A stretch of DNA of 64,000 nt from Rhizobium sp. CCGE 510 (GTDB taxonomy: Bacteria > Pseudomonadota > Alphaproteobacteria > Rhizobiales > Rhizobiaceae): NCBI RefSeq assembly GCF_000292525.1, contig NZ_AEYF01000040.1:231851-295850 (forward strand), in the 5' to 3' direction. The notes beneath the pieces are model-generated. The model saw nothing but the letters and a program-made list of their open reading frames with translations. It was not told where the DNA came from and ran no database searches. Positions 31,963 to 39,776 of this stretch are shown here, piece by piece (positions within the stretch are counted from its first letter, which is position 1; every line of letters starts with the position of its first letter). Both the position numbers and the translations under genes were made by a program.

Positions 31963-31983
31963 CCGGCCTCGTTTCGAGGCCGG
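31963..31983 (-). terminator. Hairpin after the MFS gene, possible terminator
   Basis: CCGGCCTCG-TTT-CGAGGCCGG is a perfect nine-base stem located 12 bases past the MFS stop. There is no T-run on the minus strand, so intrinsic termination is uncertain. Confidence 0.4.
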
Positions 31984-31995
31984 ATGTTTTCGATA

Positions 31996-33291
31996 TCAAT
32001 GGGCGGCGGCGGGTGCCGGGTTGGTCAAGCCGGACTTCTTCAGGGTGATAGCCAGGATCGACGCCAACAGGCAGAAGGCGCCGGCGATGAAGAAGGCGGG
32101 CAGGTAGCTCGAAAGCTCCGTGCGCGAGAGGCCGGCGCCATAGGCGGCGGTGGCGGCTCCCAGTTGATGGCCGGCGAAGACCCAGCCGAAGACCAGGCCG
32201 ACCTTTTCGGGGCCGAAGCGATCGGCGGCAATCTTGACGGTCGGCGGCACGGTGGCGATCCAGTCTAGGCCGTAGAAGACGGCGAAGATGGAGAGGCCGT
32301 AAAAGCTGAAATCGCTGAACGGCAGGTAGAGCAGCGACAGGCCGCGAAAGCCGTAATAAAAGAACAGCAGCCAGCGATTGTCGAAGCGATCGGACAGCCA
32401 GCCGGAGCCGATGGTGCCGAAGAAATCGAAGATGCCCATGACCGCAAGCACACTGGCGGCGGCCACCGGCACGATGCCGAAATCACCGCAGAGCGTGACG
32501 AAGTGGGTCTGGATCAGGCCGTTGGTGCTGAGGCCGCAGATAAAAAAGGTGGCAAACAGAATCCAGAAAGTCGACGTCTTCGAGATTTCTCTGAGCACGG
32601 TGATCGGCGTCATCAGCGCGACGCCGAGAGAGGTGCTTGCCGGCGGCGGCGTTACCTGGGTTTCGCCGAGAGCGGGCAGGTTCAGGTCGGCCGGGCGGTC
32701 ACGCATGAAGGCGAGCACGGCAAGAGCTGCGACCATGATCATGGCGCAGACGAAAAACACCGTCGAGCGCCAGCCGTAACGCTGCGTCAGCTCCGCCATC
32801 AGCGGCAGGAAGACCAGCTGGCCGGTGGCCGAGCTTGCCGAGAGCATGCCGACGACGAGGCCGCGATGCTTGGTGAACCAGCGGGTCGAGACCGTTGCGG
32901 CGAGCACCATGGCCGTCAGACCGGTGCCGAAGCCGACGACAATGCCCCAGAGCAGCAGCAACTGCCACAGCGTGGTCATGAACAGCGAACCGATGAAACC
33001 GGCGCCGATCAGGGCGAGGGCGAAAACGATGACCTTGCGCACGCCGAAATAATTCATGAAGGCGGCGGCGAACGGGCCCATGAAGCCGAAAAGGATCAGG
33101 CGGATCGCAAGGGCTGAGGAAATCTGCGAGGTCTCCCAGCCGAACTCGTCCTGCAGCGGCTTGATGAGAACCCCAGGTGCGCCCATGGCGCCTGCTGTGA
33201 CCAGCATGGTGAGGAAGGTTGCTGCAGCGACAACCCAGCCGTAGTGGATGTTGCGGCGGGCAAGGGAGGAGGCGAGGGCTGTAGAAACCAT
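31996..33291 (-). CDS. Major facilitator superfamily transporter
   Basis: A 431-residue, 12-helix transporter from ATG 33291 (MVSTALASSLARRNIHYGWV). The N-terminal half shows RRNIHYGWVVAAATFLTMLV, FGWETSQISSALAIRL and the RWFTKHRGLVVGMLSASSAT loop. The order resembles the oxalate/formate and monocarboxylate branch of the family, whose members begin with the same YGWVV block. Substrate is unknown. The divergent TetR gene at 33420 and paired operators between them imply that transport is induced by a ligand of that repressor. A hairpin follows the gene. Confidence 0.9.
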   Translation of the reverse strand: MVSTALASSLARRNIHYGWVVAAATFLTMLVTAGAMGAPGVLIKPLQDEFGWETSQISSALAIRLILFGFMGPFAAAFMNYFGVRKVIVFALALIGAGFIGSLFMTTLWQLLLLWGIVVGFGTGLTAMVLAATVSTRWFTKHRGLVVGMLSASSATGQLVFLPLMAELTQRYGWRSTVFFVCAMIMVAALAVLAFMRDRPADLNLPALGETQVTPPPASTSLGVALMTPITVLREISKTSTFWILFATFFICGLSTNGLIQTHFVTLCGDFGIVPVAAASVLAVMGIFDFFGTIGSGWLSDRFDNRWLLFFYYGFRGLSLLYLPFSDFSFYGLSIFAVFYGLDWIATVPPTVKIAADRFGPEKVGLVFGWVFAGHQLGAATAAYGAGLSRTELSSYLPAFFIAGAFCLLASILAITLKKSGLTNPAPAAAH

Positions 33292-33341
33292 GGGCAAGAT
33301 TCCGTTCGGATTCAGGGTCGAAAGTGACAGGCGTGATTTAC

Positions 33342-33384
33342 ATGATGTCCATCATATTTCTTGCGTATTGATGATGGACGTCAT
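33342..33384. promoter_or_regulatory. Two palindromic operators between MFS and TetR genes
   Basis: ATGATGTCCATCAT at 33342-33355 and ATGATGGACGTCAT at 33371-33384 are each near-palindromic and are also inverted copies of one another (13 of 14 match). Their centres are 29 bases apart, close to three helical turns. They lie in the 128-base divergent promoter region and are likely sites for the adjacent TetR protein. Confidence 0.7.
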
Positions 33385-33419
33385 ATATTTTGTCAAGCGA
33401 CTATTTCTGGAGATGAAAT

Positions 33420-33998
33420 ATGCGGGTGAGCCGCGAGAAGTTTGCCGAAAACCGAGAGAAAATCCTGAGCGTTGCCGGCGTGCTTTTCCGCGAGAACGGT
33501 TTCGACGGGGTCGGCGTCGCCGACATCATGAAGGCGGCGGGGCTGACGCATGGCGGTTTCTACGGTCATTTCGGGTCGAAGGACGACCTGGCGCTCGAGG
33601 TCAGCCGCAAGCTGATCGACAAGGTCGAAACGCGCTGGAAGGAACATATCGCCAATGAGCCGGAGCGGCCGCTGGCGGCGCTTCTCGACCATTATATCCA
33701 CTGGCGCACGGTCGACGATCCAGGCGGCAGTTGCGTCTTCGCGACCCTGACCCAGGAGGTGAGCCGCAGCCGGGGTACTGTCCGGGCCGTGTTCAGCGAC
33801 GGGCTGTCGGTGCTCGTCGACACACTCGCCGATATCGTTCCCGGCGAGACCGCAGAGGAACGCCGCGCCAATGCGGCGACGACCCTGTCATCGATGATGG
33901 GGGCGGTCATTCTGGCCCGTGCGGTCGAGGACAGGGCGCTTGCCGAGCAGTTTCTGGTAACGATGCGCCGGCAACTCGATCCCGGCAGCGGGAGATAA
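33420..33998 (+). CDS. TetR/AcrR family transcriptional regulator
   Basis: A 192-residue repressor. The N-terminal helix-turn-helix covers about residues 28-52 (GVADIMKAAGLTHGGFYGHF), followed by the usual GSKDDLALEVSRKL. The C-terminal ligand domain contains DDPGGSCVFATLTQEVSR, the block typical of the subgroup with C-terminal TetR_C fold. ATG 33420 (MRVSREKFAENREKI) is 35 bases after the second operator. It is divergent from the MFS gene and most likely represses both. The inducing ligand is not deducible. Confidence 0.92.
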   Translation: MRVSREKFAENREKILSVAGVLFRENGFDGVGVADIMKAAGLTHGGFYGHFGSKDDLALEVSRKLIDKVETRWKEHIANEPERPLAALLDHYIHWRTVDDPGGSCVFATLTQEVSRSRGTVRAVFSDGLSVLVDTLADIVPGETAEERRANAATTLSSMMGAVILARAVEDRALAEQFLVTMRRQLDPGSGR

Positions 33999-34044
33999 TT
34001 CAGTCAGAAAAGACCAGGTTTCGATCCCCCGCTCCGGACGGCGG

Positions 34045-35025
34045 TTATTTGAAGCCGGCGACGGCGTGCGGGATGTAGGGTGCTTCCAGTGCGGCGATTT
34101 CTTCGGCGGTCAGTTTGACGGAGAGTGAGGCAACGGCGTCGCTGAGGTGGTTCGGTTTGGAAGCGCCGATGATCGGGGCGGTCACGGCATTCTTCTGCAA
34201 GATCCAGGCGGTTGCGACCTGGGCGCGGGAGATGCCGCGGGCCTGGGCGATCTCGGCCACGGCCTCGACTATTCTGCGGTCAGCATCGATCGACTGCGTG
34301 TAGAGCGTCTTGCCGAATTCGTCGGTTTCGCTGCGTGCCGTCGCTTCGTCCCAGTCGCGGGTCAACCGGCCGCGGGCAAGCGGGCTCCAGGGAATGACGG
34401 CGATCTTCTGATCCTCGCAGAGCGGCAGCATTTCCCGCTCTTCCTCGCGGTAAAGCAGGTTAAGATGGTCCTGCATGCTGACGAATTCGGTCCAGCCGTT
34501 CAGCCTCGAGACGTAAAGCGCCTTGGCGAATTGCCAGGCATACATGGAGGAGGCGCCGATATAACGCGCCTTGCCGGCTTTGACGACATCGTGCAGCGCT
34601 TCCAGCGTTTCCTCGATCGGCGTCCCATAGTCGAAACGGTGGATCTGGTAGAGGTCGACATAATCGGTGCCGAGGCGGCGCAGGCTGTTGTCGATCTCAT
34701 CGAAGATCGCCTTGCGCGACAGGCCGGCGCCGTTCGGCCCCGGCCGCATGCGGTTGAATACCTTGGTCGCCAGCACGATGTCCTCACGCTTGGCTAAATC
34801 TTTTATGGCGCGACCGACGATCTCCTCCGAGGAGCCGTTGGAATAGGTGTTGGCGGTGTCGAGGAAATTGATGCCGAGGCCGATCGCCTGCTTGATCATC
34901 GCCCGGCTTTCTTCCTCCCGCAGGCTCCAGGCATGGTTGCCGCGGCCAGGATCGCCGAAGGTCATGCAGCCCAGGCAGATTTTCGAGACTTCCAGACCGG
35001 TCTTGCCAAATTTTGCATATTCCAT
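34045..35025 (-). CDS. Aldo/keto reductase
   Basis: NADPH-dependent (beta/alpha)8-barrel oxidoreductase of 326 residues from ATG 35025 (MEYAKFGKTGLEVSKICLGC). The catalytic tetrad is visible: D56 and Y61 in LDTANTYSNG, K88 in LATKVFN and H129 in YQIHRFD. The C-terminal cofactor site is TAPIIGASKPNHLSDAVASL. The MTFGDPGRGNHAW insert matches AKRs close to the YajO/AKR11-13 type. Physiological substrates are unknown. It is convergent with the TetR gene (46 bases) and divergent from the acyl-CoA synthetase. Confidence 0.92.
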   Translation of the reverse strand: MEYAKFGKTGLEVSKICLGCMTFGDPGRGNHAWSLREEESRAMIKQAIGLGINFLDTANTYSNGSSEEIVGRAIKDLAKREDIVLATKVFNRMRPGPNGAGLSRKAIFDEIDNSLRRLGTDYVDLYQIHRFDYGTPIEETLEALHDVVKAGKARYIGASSMYAWQFAKALYVSRLNGWTEFVSMQDHLNLLYREEEREMLPLCEDQKIAVIPWSPLARGRLTRDWDEATARSETDEFGKTLYTQSIDADRRIVEAVAEIAQARGISRAQVATAWILQKNAVTAPIIGASKPNHLSDAVASLSVKLTAEEIAALEAPYIPHAVAGFK

Positions 35026-35275
35026 GAAACGGCTCCGTGATGAATTTGATGACCCAATCCGATGCCCCCAATTCGATGCCCCGAGGGGACGGCTTTCCAT
35101 GATCTAGCGCGGAAACCGGCAAAGTCGCAGGGCTTACGACGAACAATCCGTTCTGCCAAGCGCACAACAATGCGTGATGGGCTTTGAAGCCAGCCTGTCA
35201 TCGCCGCCTGGACCGGCCGCTTGCGCATTTGCAGTACAAGGTGTTAGCTGGTGCAGCATTCACCGGATTTCGCCT

Positions 35276-36907
35276 ATGATACTGCCGTCCCATGATCGCT
35301 ACGACGATCTCTATCGCGATTTCTCGTGGCGGATTCCCGAAGATTTCAACATCGGTCGCGCCGTTAGCGATGACTGGGCGGCAAGGGAGCCGGAGCGCGT
35401 CTGCCTCGAACATTTCAGCCCGGACGGCCATCACCGCACCCTGACCTACCGCGCGCTCGCCGACCGTTCCTCGGCCTTTGCAAATGCGCTGGTTTCGCTT
35501 GGCATCGAACGCGGCGATCGCGTCGCGCTGCTCTTGCCACAGTCTTTCGAGACCGTGATCGCGCATGTGGCGATCTACAAGACCCGAGCGATCGCGCTGC
35601 CGCTGGCGCTGCTCTTCGGCGTCGATGCGCTGGAATACCGACTGAAGGCGGCAGGCGTGGTGGCCGTCGTCACCAATGGCTTCGGTCTCGAACGCATCCG
35701 CCAGATCCGCGGTCGCCTGCCGACGCTGAAACATATCGTCAGCATCGACGGGGCGAGTGCCGATGCTGCCGCCTTCGGCGAACTGGTGGACCGCCACTCC
35801 CCCGTCTTCGACGGCCTCAAAACCAGTCCGGACGATCCGGCGCTGATGATTTTCACCTCAGGAACCACGGGGCCGCCGAAGGGTGCGCTGCATGGCCACC
35901 GGGTTCTGCCCGGCCATATCCCGGGCATGCAGTTCGCCCATGAGGGCTTTCCAAAAGTGGACGACAAGGTCTGGACGCCGTCCGACTGGGCCTGGGCGGG
36001 TGGGCTGCTCAACGCGCTGCTGCCGAGCCTGCTGCTCGGCGTCCCCGTCGTCTCGTCGCCGGCGCAGAAATTCGATGCCGACACGGCCTACCGGATCATG
36101 GCCGAGATGAGGGTGCGCAACGCCTTCATTCCGCCGACGGCATTGAGGCTGATGCGATCCGTGACCGATCCGCGCTCGAAATACGATCTGGTGCTGCGCA
36201 CGATCGGCTCGGCTGGGGAGGCGCTCGGCCGCAAGACCTATGAATGGGCACAGCGCGCGCTCGGCATCACCGTCAACGAATTCTACGGCCAGACGGAGTG
36301 CAATTTCGTGCTCGCTTCGAGCGCTGCCCATGGCGTCACCAAGGCGGGTGCCATCGGACGGGCGGTGCCTGGGCATCGCGTTGCGATCGTCAGCGAAGCG
36401 GGTGACGCGTTGCCCGTCGGCGAACCCGGCCAGATCGCTATCGCCAGTCCCGATCCCGTGATGTTCCTCGGCTATTGGGACGATGCGGCGGCGACGACGC
36501 GAAAATTCGCCAAAGGCTGGATGCTCACCGGCGATATCGGCCGGCAGGATGCGGACGGCTACGTCACCTTCGAAGGCCGCGACGACGACGTCATCACCTC
36601 GTCGGGATACCGCATCGGCCCGGCCGAAATCGAGGATTGTCTGATCGGGCACCCCGCCGTGCAGCTTGCCGCCGCTGTCGGTAAACCCGATGCTGTGCGC
36701 ACCGAAATCGTCAAGGCCTATATCGTTCTGTCACCAGGCCATCATCCCAGCGAGGCGCTGGCCGCCGAGATAAGAGAGTGGGTGAAGACGCGGCTCTCAA
36801 TGCACGAATATCCGCGCGAGGTGGAATTCATCGATGCATTGCCGCTGACGACCACCGGCAAGGTAATCCGCCGGCTGCTGCGCGAAAGGGCAGCGATTGA
36901 AGGTTAG
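35276..36907 (+). CDS. AMP-dependent acyl-CoA synthetase
   Basis: ATP-dependent activation of a carboxylic acid to its CoA thioester. The 543-residue protein from ATG 35276 has the P-loop MIFTSGTTGPPKG at 191-203, the acyl-binding region NEFYGQTECN, the hinge MLTGDIGRQDADGYVTFEGR and the catalytic lysine in LTTTGKVIRRLL near the C-terminus. The pattern is closest to the medium-chain/acetyl-CoA synthetase-like group. Earlier in-frame starts (35174) are not family-like. Substrate unknown. Its stop codon overlaps that of the convergent acetyltransferase gene (TTAG). Confidence 0.9.
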   Translation: MILPSHDRYDDLYRDFSWRIPEDFNIGRAVSDDWAAREPERVCLEHFSPDGHHRTLTYRALADRSSAFANALVSLGIERGDRVALLLPQSFETVIAHVAIYKTRAIALPLALLFGVDALEYRLKAAGVVAVVTNGFGLERIRQIRGRLPTLKHIVSIDGASADAAAFGELVDRHSPVFDGLKTSPDDPALMIFTSGTTGPPKGALHGHRVLPGHIPGMQFAHEGFPKVDDKVWTPSDWAWAGGLLNALLPSLLLGVPVVSSPAQKFDADTAYRIMAEMRVRNAFIPPTALRLMRSVTDPRSKYDLVLRTIGSAGEALGRKTYEWAQRALGITVNEFYGQTECNFVLASSAAHGVTKAGAIGRAVPGHRVAIVSEAGDALPVGEPGQIAIASPDPVMFLGYWDDAAATTRKFAKGWMLTGDIGRQDADGYVTFEGRDDDVITSSGYRIGPAEIEDCLIGHPAVQLAAAVGKPDAVRTEIVKAYIVLSPGHHPSEALAAEIREWVKTRLSMHEYPREVEFIDALPLTTTGKVIRRLLRERAAIEG

Positions 36908-38181
36908 CCCCGGCCGGCGAGCGACATGATCTTCTCGCGCAGCATCTTCGCCATGTTGCGGGTGCTGCGATACATGTGGAGCTGGGCCGAAACCTGGCGC
37001 ATGTCACGGTCGCCGTTCTGCGTCAGGCCGATCACCAGTGTCCCCATCTCCTCGCGCTCCTGCCAGAAGCGGCTCATGATCGGATGATCGGAGACGGCGC
37101 AGGAATCGGAGCGCACGATATTGGCGTCGTCGAGATGCCATTCGGTGAGTTCGCTCATCAACAACTTGCCCGGCGAATAGCGGGCATAGCTCTCGTCATA
37201 GGCGGTCTTCCAGGTATAAGCTTCGCCGCCCATCATCAAAACGACGATGGCGGCGATCGCCTTGCCGTTGAGATCGATCGTGTGAATACGCACGGCATCG
37301 ACGGCGGCAAGGTTCGACACCGCCTCGCGGGCGAAGGCCGTATGATAGCGATCGGTGACGAGAGCGCTTCGCCGCTTGCCCTTCCAGCCGCCGGCTTCCA
37401 TCGCCAGGAATTCCTCGAAACGGATGTGGATTTCGCGCGGCTGGCGGGCGACGGTATAAACCGCCGTCCCCTGTTCTTCCAGCAGACGCCATTGGCGGCG
37501 CATCTCGCGCATGTGCGAGGAAGAGATGGTGCGGCCAAGATAGGCCGGCGCCTCTTCGTCGCTCTGCAGCATCGGGCGCAAGTAGGGATTGGTGACGGTG
37601 ACGGGGAGATTGCGGCTGAGCGCCACGGCCTTGATCATGCGCACGAAGAGGCCGTTCAGCCTGAGATCCGGAAGAACCAATATACCGGGCAGGTTGAGAT
37701 CGCGCGCAGTCAGTCCCTCGAAGAGGTTGTCGAGGGTCTCGGCGGCATCCTCGCTGTCGACCAGCGGCGTGCCGAGTGGGCCGAAACTGTTCGACCAGCC
37801 GCGGATGATCGACGGGCCGACGGCAAAGCCCGGCTTGTCGATCGAAAACGGCATCAGAAACCGCATGCGGCTGCGGCCGGCATTATGGTCGCGGATCAGG
37901 GCAAAGTTTACCTGCCGGTCTTCGAGCCGCGGCATGGCGGGAGCAAGAAAGCGGCCGGAGAAGAAGACGTTCGGTTCCATCGCCCGGTGGGAGAGAAAGT
38001 CGAGCTCTTCCTGCAGTTCATAGCCGAGCTTGCCGGGATAGAGGCAGAGCTCGCGCCCCGGCCGGCCGATCTCGGCGCGCGCCTCGGCCCGCGGCGCTTC
38101 AAAATGCAGCGCGGCGAGATCATGCACCATGCGGTTGGCAGCGCTGTCGGTGCTTTCGGTAACGGGAGGAATACGCACCAT
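36904..38181 (-). CDS. FemAB/BioF2-like GNAT acetyltransferase
   Basis: A 425-residue protein of the Acetyltransf_6 (CelD/BcsL-like) group. The core shows ISSSHMREMRRQWRLLEEQG, FLAMEAGGWKGKRRSALVTD and GKAIAAIVVLMMGGEAYTWK, followed by SPGKLLMSELTEWHLDD, the acyl-CoA and acceptor-binding half. Members are commonly found with polysaccharide genes, where they may acylate glycans. Here the flippase gene immediately precedes it with no gap (stop TAG directly followed by ATG), so both are made from one transcript. A role in modifying an exported polysaccharide is inference. Confidence 0.82.
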   Translation of the reverse strand: MVRIPPVTESTDSAANRMVHDLAALHFEAPRAEARAEIGRPGRELCLYPGKLGYELQEELDFLSHRAMEPNVFFSGRFLAPAMPRLEDRQVNFALIRDHNAGRSRMRFLMPFSIDKPGFAVGPSIIRGWSNSFGPLGTPLVDSEDAAETLDNLFEGLTARDLNLPGILVLPDLRLNGLFVRMIKAVALSRNLPVTVTNPYLRPMLQSDEEAPAYLGRTISSSHMREMRRQWRLLEEQGTAVYTVARQPREIHIRFEEFLAMEAGGWKGKRRSALVTDRYHTAFAREAVSNLAAVDAVRIHTIDLNGKAIAAIVVLMMGGEAYTWKTAYDESYARYSPGKLLMSELTEWHLDDANIVRSDSCAVSDHPIMSRFWQEREEMGTLVIGLTQNGDRDMRQVSAQLHMYRSTRNMAKMLREKIMSLAGRG

Positions 38182-39597
38182 CTATCGAACTCTCATTTCT
38201 GGCGTTGCGGCGGAGGGGCTGGCGAAGGCGAAGAGGACGATGCCGAGCGAGCGGCGCACGGCAAGATGCAGCAGGATTGCCTCGACCGCCATGGCCGAAG
38301 CCGTGGCGATCGCCGTGCCTTCGATGCCGTAATGCGGGATCAAAGCAAGGTTGAGGCCGACATTGGCCGTCAGCGCGCCGGCGTAGAGCGCGACGCAGAG
38401 GTTCTGCTTGCCGGCCATCATCAGCAGCGTTTCGGCCGGGCCGACCAAGGACTTGGCGAGGATGCCGGCAAGCAGGATCGCCATGACCAGATAACCCGAA
38501 GTGAAGGCGCCGCCGAAGAGCGACAGCAGAAGATGGCCGGCGGCGAGCACCGCAAGGCCGACGCCGAGTGCGGGCCAGAAGGTCCAGCGGGCGGCGTCGA
38601 TGGCGGCAGCAGCCAACTGCGCATGGTCGCCTTCGGCGATGATCGAGGAAAAGCGCGGGCCGGAGGCGGCCTTGACCGAGAAATTGATGAAATGCACCAG
38701 CGCCATCGTCTTGGCGGCGGCGAAGTAGATGGCGACGTCGTGCGGCTCGAGGAAGATGCCGACGACGACGACATCGGAATTGGTGAGCAGGAAGCTCACG
38801 CCCTCGATCAGGAAAATCGGAAAGGCGACGCTGATCCAGGCAAGGAAATCGACCTTGTGCGGCCCTTTGTCATAGTGCCGGCGAAGGCGATAGAGCGTTG
38901 CGGCATACTGGCCGAGCGCGGTGACGAAGGTTGCGGCGAGTGCTGCCTGCATCGCGGTGACGGCCGTATGCTCGGCGCCGCTTGCAATGGCGATCAGCAT
39001 GAAGAGGATGATGAGGATCGGCCGGACGATATAGACCGGGCCAAGCGCCATCACCGGCCAGTGGTTTGCCCGCGACGTGCCTTCGAGAATGTCGCCGAGC
39101 GCGATCATCGGCATGGCGAGCAGGCCGAGGAATATCGGGACGAGATAGTAGACCTGGATCATGTGGCCGAAGAAATGCAGCCCGAGCATGCCGGCGGCGA
39201 GCACCGCCGTGCCCGAAAGCAGCGCGAAGATGCGTGCCGTGCCGGTGAGGCCGCGGATTTCCTCGAAGGCGCCGGCTGCCCTGTATTGCGGCAGGAAGCG
39301 GATGATCGCCGTGTGGAAACCCAGGCATGAGAGATCGCCGAAGACGACGACCAGCACCCAGACGAAAACGAAGATGCCGTATTCATATTCGCCCATCAGC
39401 CGGGCAAGCACGATCTGGGAGACGAAGGCGAGAGCTGCGCTGAGGATGCGGATCGAAAAGGCCGTCAGCGCCATGCGCTGAGCGGCCGCCTTCTCACCCC
39501 GTTCGGTGAGCACGGCAGCAAGCATGCGCAGCGTGCGGCCGCCGATCGGGCGCAGACCCGCGGGCAGCATCTTCTCCGCTGTTTCTATGACCGCCAT
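38182..39597 (-). CDS. Wzx/MOP-type oligosaccharide flippase
   Basis: A 471-residue membrane protein with about 14 helices, from ATG 39597 (MAVIETAEKMLPAGLRPIGG); a GTG at 39606 is possible. The polysaccharide biosynthesis domain shows LSAALAFVSQIVLARLMGEYEYGIFVFVWV (quoted only in part: IVLARLMGEYEYGIFV) and ILEGTSRANHWPVMALGPVY. Such proteins move lipid-linked sugars across the inner membrane. There are no glycosyltransferase or polymerase genes nearby, so its cargo must be made elsewhere. It is joined end to start with the acetyltransferase at 36904. Confidence 0.86.
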   Translation of the reverse strand: MAVIETAEKMLPAGLRPIGGRTLRMLAAVLTERGEKAAAQRMALTAFSIRILSAALAFVSQIVLARLMGEYEYGIFVFVWVLVVVFGDLSCLGFHTAIIRFLPQYRAAGAFEEIRGLTGTARIFALLSGTAVLAAGMLGLHFFGHMIQVYYLVPIFLGLLAMPMIALGDILEGTSRANHWPVMALGPVYIVRPILIILFMLIAIASGAEHTAVTAMQAALAATFVTALGQYAATLYRLRRHYDKGPHKVDFLAWISVAFPIFLIEGVSFLLTNSDVVVVGIFLEPHDVAIYFAAAKTMALVHFINFSVKAASGPRFSSIIAEGDHAQLAAAAIDAARWTFWPALGVGLAVLAAGHLLLSLFGGAFTSGYLVMAILLAGILAKSLVGPAETLLMMAGKQNLCVALYAGALTANVGLNLALIPHYGIEGTAIATASAMAVEAILLHLAVRRSLGIVLFAFASPSAATPEMRVR

Positions 39598-39729
39598 GAT
39601 GAACACGCAAAACTCTGAAGGTCAGGCAAATCGTCCCGAAGTCTTGACAGAACAGGGTTAAGAAACGGTTCCGGATCGGGCTTGCTGCTCGACGCTGAAA
39701 TTGCGTTTTCCGGCGCCGCGGCCAAAAAA

Positions 39730-39757
39730 GAAAATGCCGCCCGAAGGCGGCATTTTC
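39730..39757 (-). terminator. Rho-independent terminator of secA
   Basis: GAAAATGCCGCC-CGAA-GGCGGCATTTTC is a 12-base perfect stem with a stable tetraloop. Read on the minus strand it is followed by TTTTTT. It lies 20 bases beyond the secA stop. Confidence 0.88.
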
Positions 39758-39776
39758 GCAGTCTTTGCGGCTTGCC

